From the NCBI GenBank assembly GCA_023133315.1, contig JAGLWR010000074.1, positions 1 to 6,181 on the forward strand: a DNA stretch of 6,181 nucleotides. The letters run 5' to 3'. The translations under genes and the position numbers were made by a program. The stretch is from Methanomicrobia archaeon. GTDB taxonomy: Archaea > Methanobacteriota_B > Thermococci > Methanofastidiosales > B48-G16. A model generated the notes under the pieces. That model made no database searches and had not been told where the DNA came from. It saw only the letters and a list, made by a program, of their open reading frames with translations. Shown here piece by piece: positions 5,251-6,181 of this stretch (position 1 is its first letter; the number at the start of each line of letters is the position of its first letter).

Positions 5251-5316
5251 ATGTCACCGTTATGTGGTGGCATTATGTCAATAACTCCCCCCAGTTACCG
5301 CTGTATGGTAACTGGG
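5251..5316 (+). promoter_or_regulatory. Twin-hairpin 5' leader of the NYN gene
   Basis: Hairpin 1 (5251-5273) has arms ATGTCACC and GGTGGCAT (one G-T pair) around the loop GTTATGT. Hairpin 2 (5290-5316) has arms CCCAGTTACC and GGTAACTGGG around the loop GCTGTAT. Both loops have seven bases, fit GYTRTRT, and are closed by ACC/GGT, while the outer stems differ but remain paired. That pattern suggests a conserved RNA or DNA recognition motif rather than chance. TCACCG (5254-5259) can also pair with CGGTGG (5326-5331), which contains the ribosome binding site. I do not recognise a known riboswitch class. Confidence 0.55.
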
Positions 5317-5335
5317 AATCAATATCGGTGGTTTT

Positions 5336-5923
5336 TTGGAAAAAGTTGCTATCCTTATAGATGGTATGTATCTACAGAATGCAGCGAATGCCTATAGAAT
5401 TAAAAAAGTGAGCATTGCCAAAATTCCATCAATTTTGTTGAAAGAGGGAGAAGAACTTTTTAGGATCTATTATTTTGATGCTTTACCATATCTCCCTAGA
5501 AATGCTACTCAAAAAAATAAAGAAAATCGTAAAAAGAAGAGAGATTATCTGGAAGCAATTAGGTATATAGATAGAACTTTTGTTGAATTGGGAAAAGTAA
5601 GAGGTAAAGATACCAAATGTCCGAAATGTGATAATAAATTCAAAGTGCCTGTTCAAAAGCTTGTCGATGTAAAAATGGCAGTTAGACTTGTTGCATTAGG
5701 GATGGTAAAAACAGTGAATAAAATCGTACTAGTAAGTGGAGATAAAGATATGTGTCCAGCAGTAGAAACAGTTAATGAGGCAGGCACAGGGGTAGATGTT
5801 AGATTATCATATTTTGATATTGATGATCGTGTGAAAACTGCTAAAGAACTCATTAAATTATGCTCAGAAACAATCCAAATAACGAAAGATCAATTATTAT
5901 CTTGTAAACTTGAAGAAAAATGA
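5336..5923 (+). CDS. NYN-domain (PIN-like) ribonuclease, LabA/DUF88-like
   Basis: This 195-residue protein has the acidic motifs of NYN/PIN-like nucleases in order: VAILIDGMYL with D9, QKLVDVKMAVRLVALG with D111, and VLVSGDKDMCPAVE with D136 and D138. These carboxylates bind the metal ions used for RNA cleavage in the family. Between the first and second motifs lies a CPKC pair (C95, C98), often seen as a zinc-binding insert in LabA-like proteins; I see no clear second Cys pair. No DNA-binding or membrane domain is visible. The start is TTG at 5336, with GGTGG four bases upstream and an in-frame stop close before it, so no longer ATG or GTG reading exists. The gene has its own operator, promoter and structured leader. 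Its role is probably RNA decay, processing or defence; the target is unknown. Confidence 0.83.
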   Translation: MEKVAILIDGMYLQNAANAYRIKKVSIAKIPSILLKEGEELFRIYYFDALPYLPRNATQKNKENRKKKRDYLEAIRYIDRTFVELGKVRGKDTKCPKCDNKFKVPVQKLVDVKMAVRLVALGMVKTVNKIVLVSGDKDMCPAVETVNEAGTGVDVRLSYFDIDDRVKTAKELIKLCSETIQITKDQLLSCKLEEK

Positions 5924-5965
5924 GAGAAACTATTCTTTTATAATATAATATTTTGTTAAGTTCTC

Positions 5966-5989
5966 TACAGTAGTTGTCCAACTACTGTA
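5966..5989. promoter_or_regulatory. Inverted-repeat operator, copy 2, downstream of the NYN gene
   Basis: The arms are 11 bp, TACAGTAGTTG and CAACTACTGTA, around centre TC; the repeat is longer than copy 1. Nineteen bases (5969-5987) are identical to 5189-5207, and the distance to the following BRE is again exactly 7 nt. Confidence 0.65.
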
Positions 5990-5994
5990 TTAAA

Positions 5995-6010
5995 CGAAAC
6001 CTTTAAAAAG
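5995..6010 (+). promoter_or_regulatory. BRE/TATA promoter paired with operator copy 2
   Basis: CGAAAC (5995-6000) is followed by CTTTAAAAAG (6001-6010). The predicted start is near 6031. No start codon with a useful frame follows within about 100 bp, so the product is either a non-coding RNA or a long leader of a gene beyond the window. Confidence 0.5.
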
Positions 6011-6138
6011 AATCAATAAAACTTATCCTTAAAATTCTCTGACTTGTTTGTACAATTCGCAATCTTCCCAATTATTCGTTAGATGATCCCCCACTAACCA
6101 CTCCAAAACCCCCTCCATTTTTTACACACTTTCATGTT

Positions 6139-6153
6139 CAAAAAGCTTTTTAT
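6139..6153 (+). promoter_or_regulatory. Promoter of a gene running off the right edge
   Basis: CAAAAAG followed by CTTTTTATA, centred near 6149, predicts a start near 6175, next to ATG at 6176-6178. This suggests a leaderless gene of which only two codons are in view. An in-frame ATG at 6134 is possible if the transcript comes from the promoter at 5995. A C-rich tract (6088-6117) precedes it. Confidence 0.4.
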
Positions 6154-6181
6154 ACCCAAAAAAATAAACATAAATATGAGA

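Noticed and set aside
5653..5853. 66-codon minus-strand frame within the NYN gene
   Set aside because: It is antisense to the conserved D111 and D136/D138 region and is Ser/Thr-rich like typical shadow frames.
5189..5987. CRISPR-like or IS-end interpretation of the 19-nt repeats around the NYN gene
   Set aside because: Only two copies in direct orientation, a gene-sized spacer, and fixed spacing to BRE/TATA fit operators better.

Overview
The window looks archaeal and AT-rich. Several genes sit behind BRE/TATA promoters of the form CGAAA(C/G) followed by TTTAAA or TTTATA. Ribosome binding sites are of the GGTGA type, and some starts look leaderless, with the ATG about 26 bp from the TATA centre. 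The protein families fit too: MntA/HepT and RelE/RelB modules, a GbsR/MarR-like regulator paired with a CrtI-like flavoenzyme, an archaeal winged-helix regulator and a DUF502-family membrane protein. I cannot name the species; a euryarchaeal-type lineage is likely.

Layout. 1-449 (minus): a RelB-like antitoxin gene overlapping a RelE-like toxin gene that runs off the left edge. 450-679: intergenic, with a relB promoter, one copy of a 29-nt direct repeat and a GC-richer island with short hairpins. 680-1320 (minus): an mntA-hepT module with a 4-bp start/stop overlap. 1321-1488: the mntA promoter, a micro-ORF and the second copy of the 29-nt repeat. 1489-2013 (minus): a 44-residue basic protein and a 105-residue winged-helix regulator, separated by a perfect 16-bp palindrome. 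2014-2690: a promoter, a G-rich tract and the frameshifted N-terminal remnant of a transposase. 2691-3272 (plus): a DUF502-type membrane protein gene broken by three successive one-base losses. 3284-5021 (minus): an operon of a GbsR/MarR-like regulator and a CrtI-like FAD oxidoreductase, with a 22-bp palindrome over its predicted transcription start. 5189-5923 (plus): a NYN-domain (PIN-like RNase) gene with its own operator, promoter and twin-hairpin leader. 5966-6181: a second copy of the same operator and promoter with no gene close behind it, then a C-rich tract and a promoter pointing out of the window.

This is an accessory region: two toxin-antitoxin modules, a NYN nuclease, transposase debris and a decayed gene surround one metabolic/regulatory operon. 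The most interesting part is the NYN locus. Two identical 19-nt operator sequences, each exactly 7 nt before a BRE/TATA, sit 780 bp apart around the gene. The NYN transcript is predicted to begin with two hairpins sharing the loop consensus GYTRTRT closed by ACC/GGT, and part of the first can also pair with the ribosome binding site.
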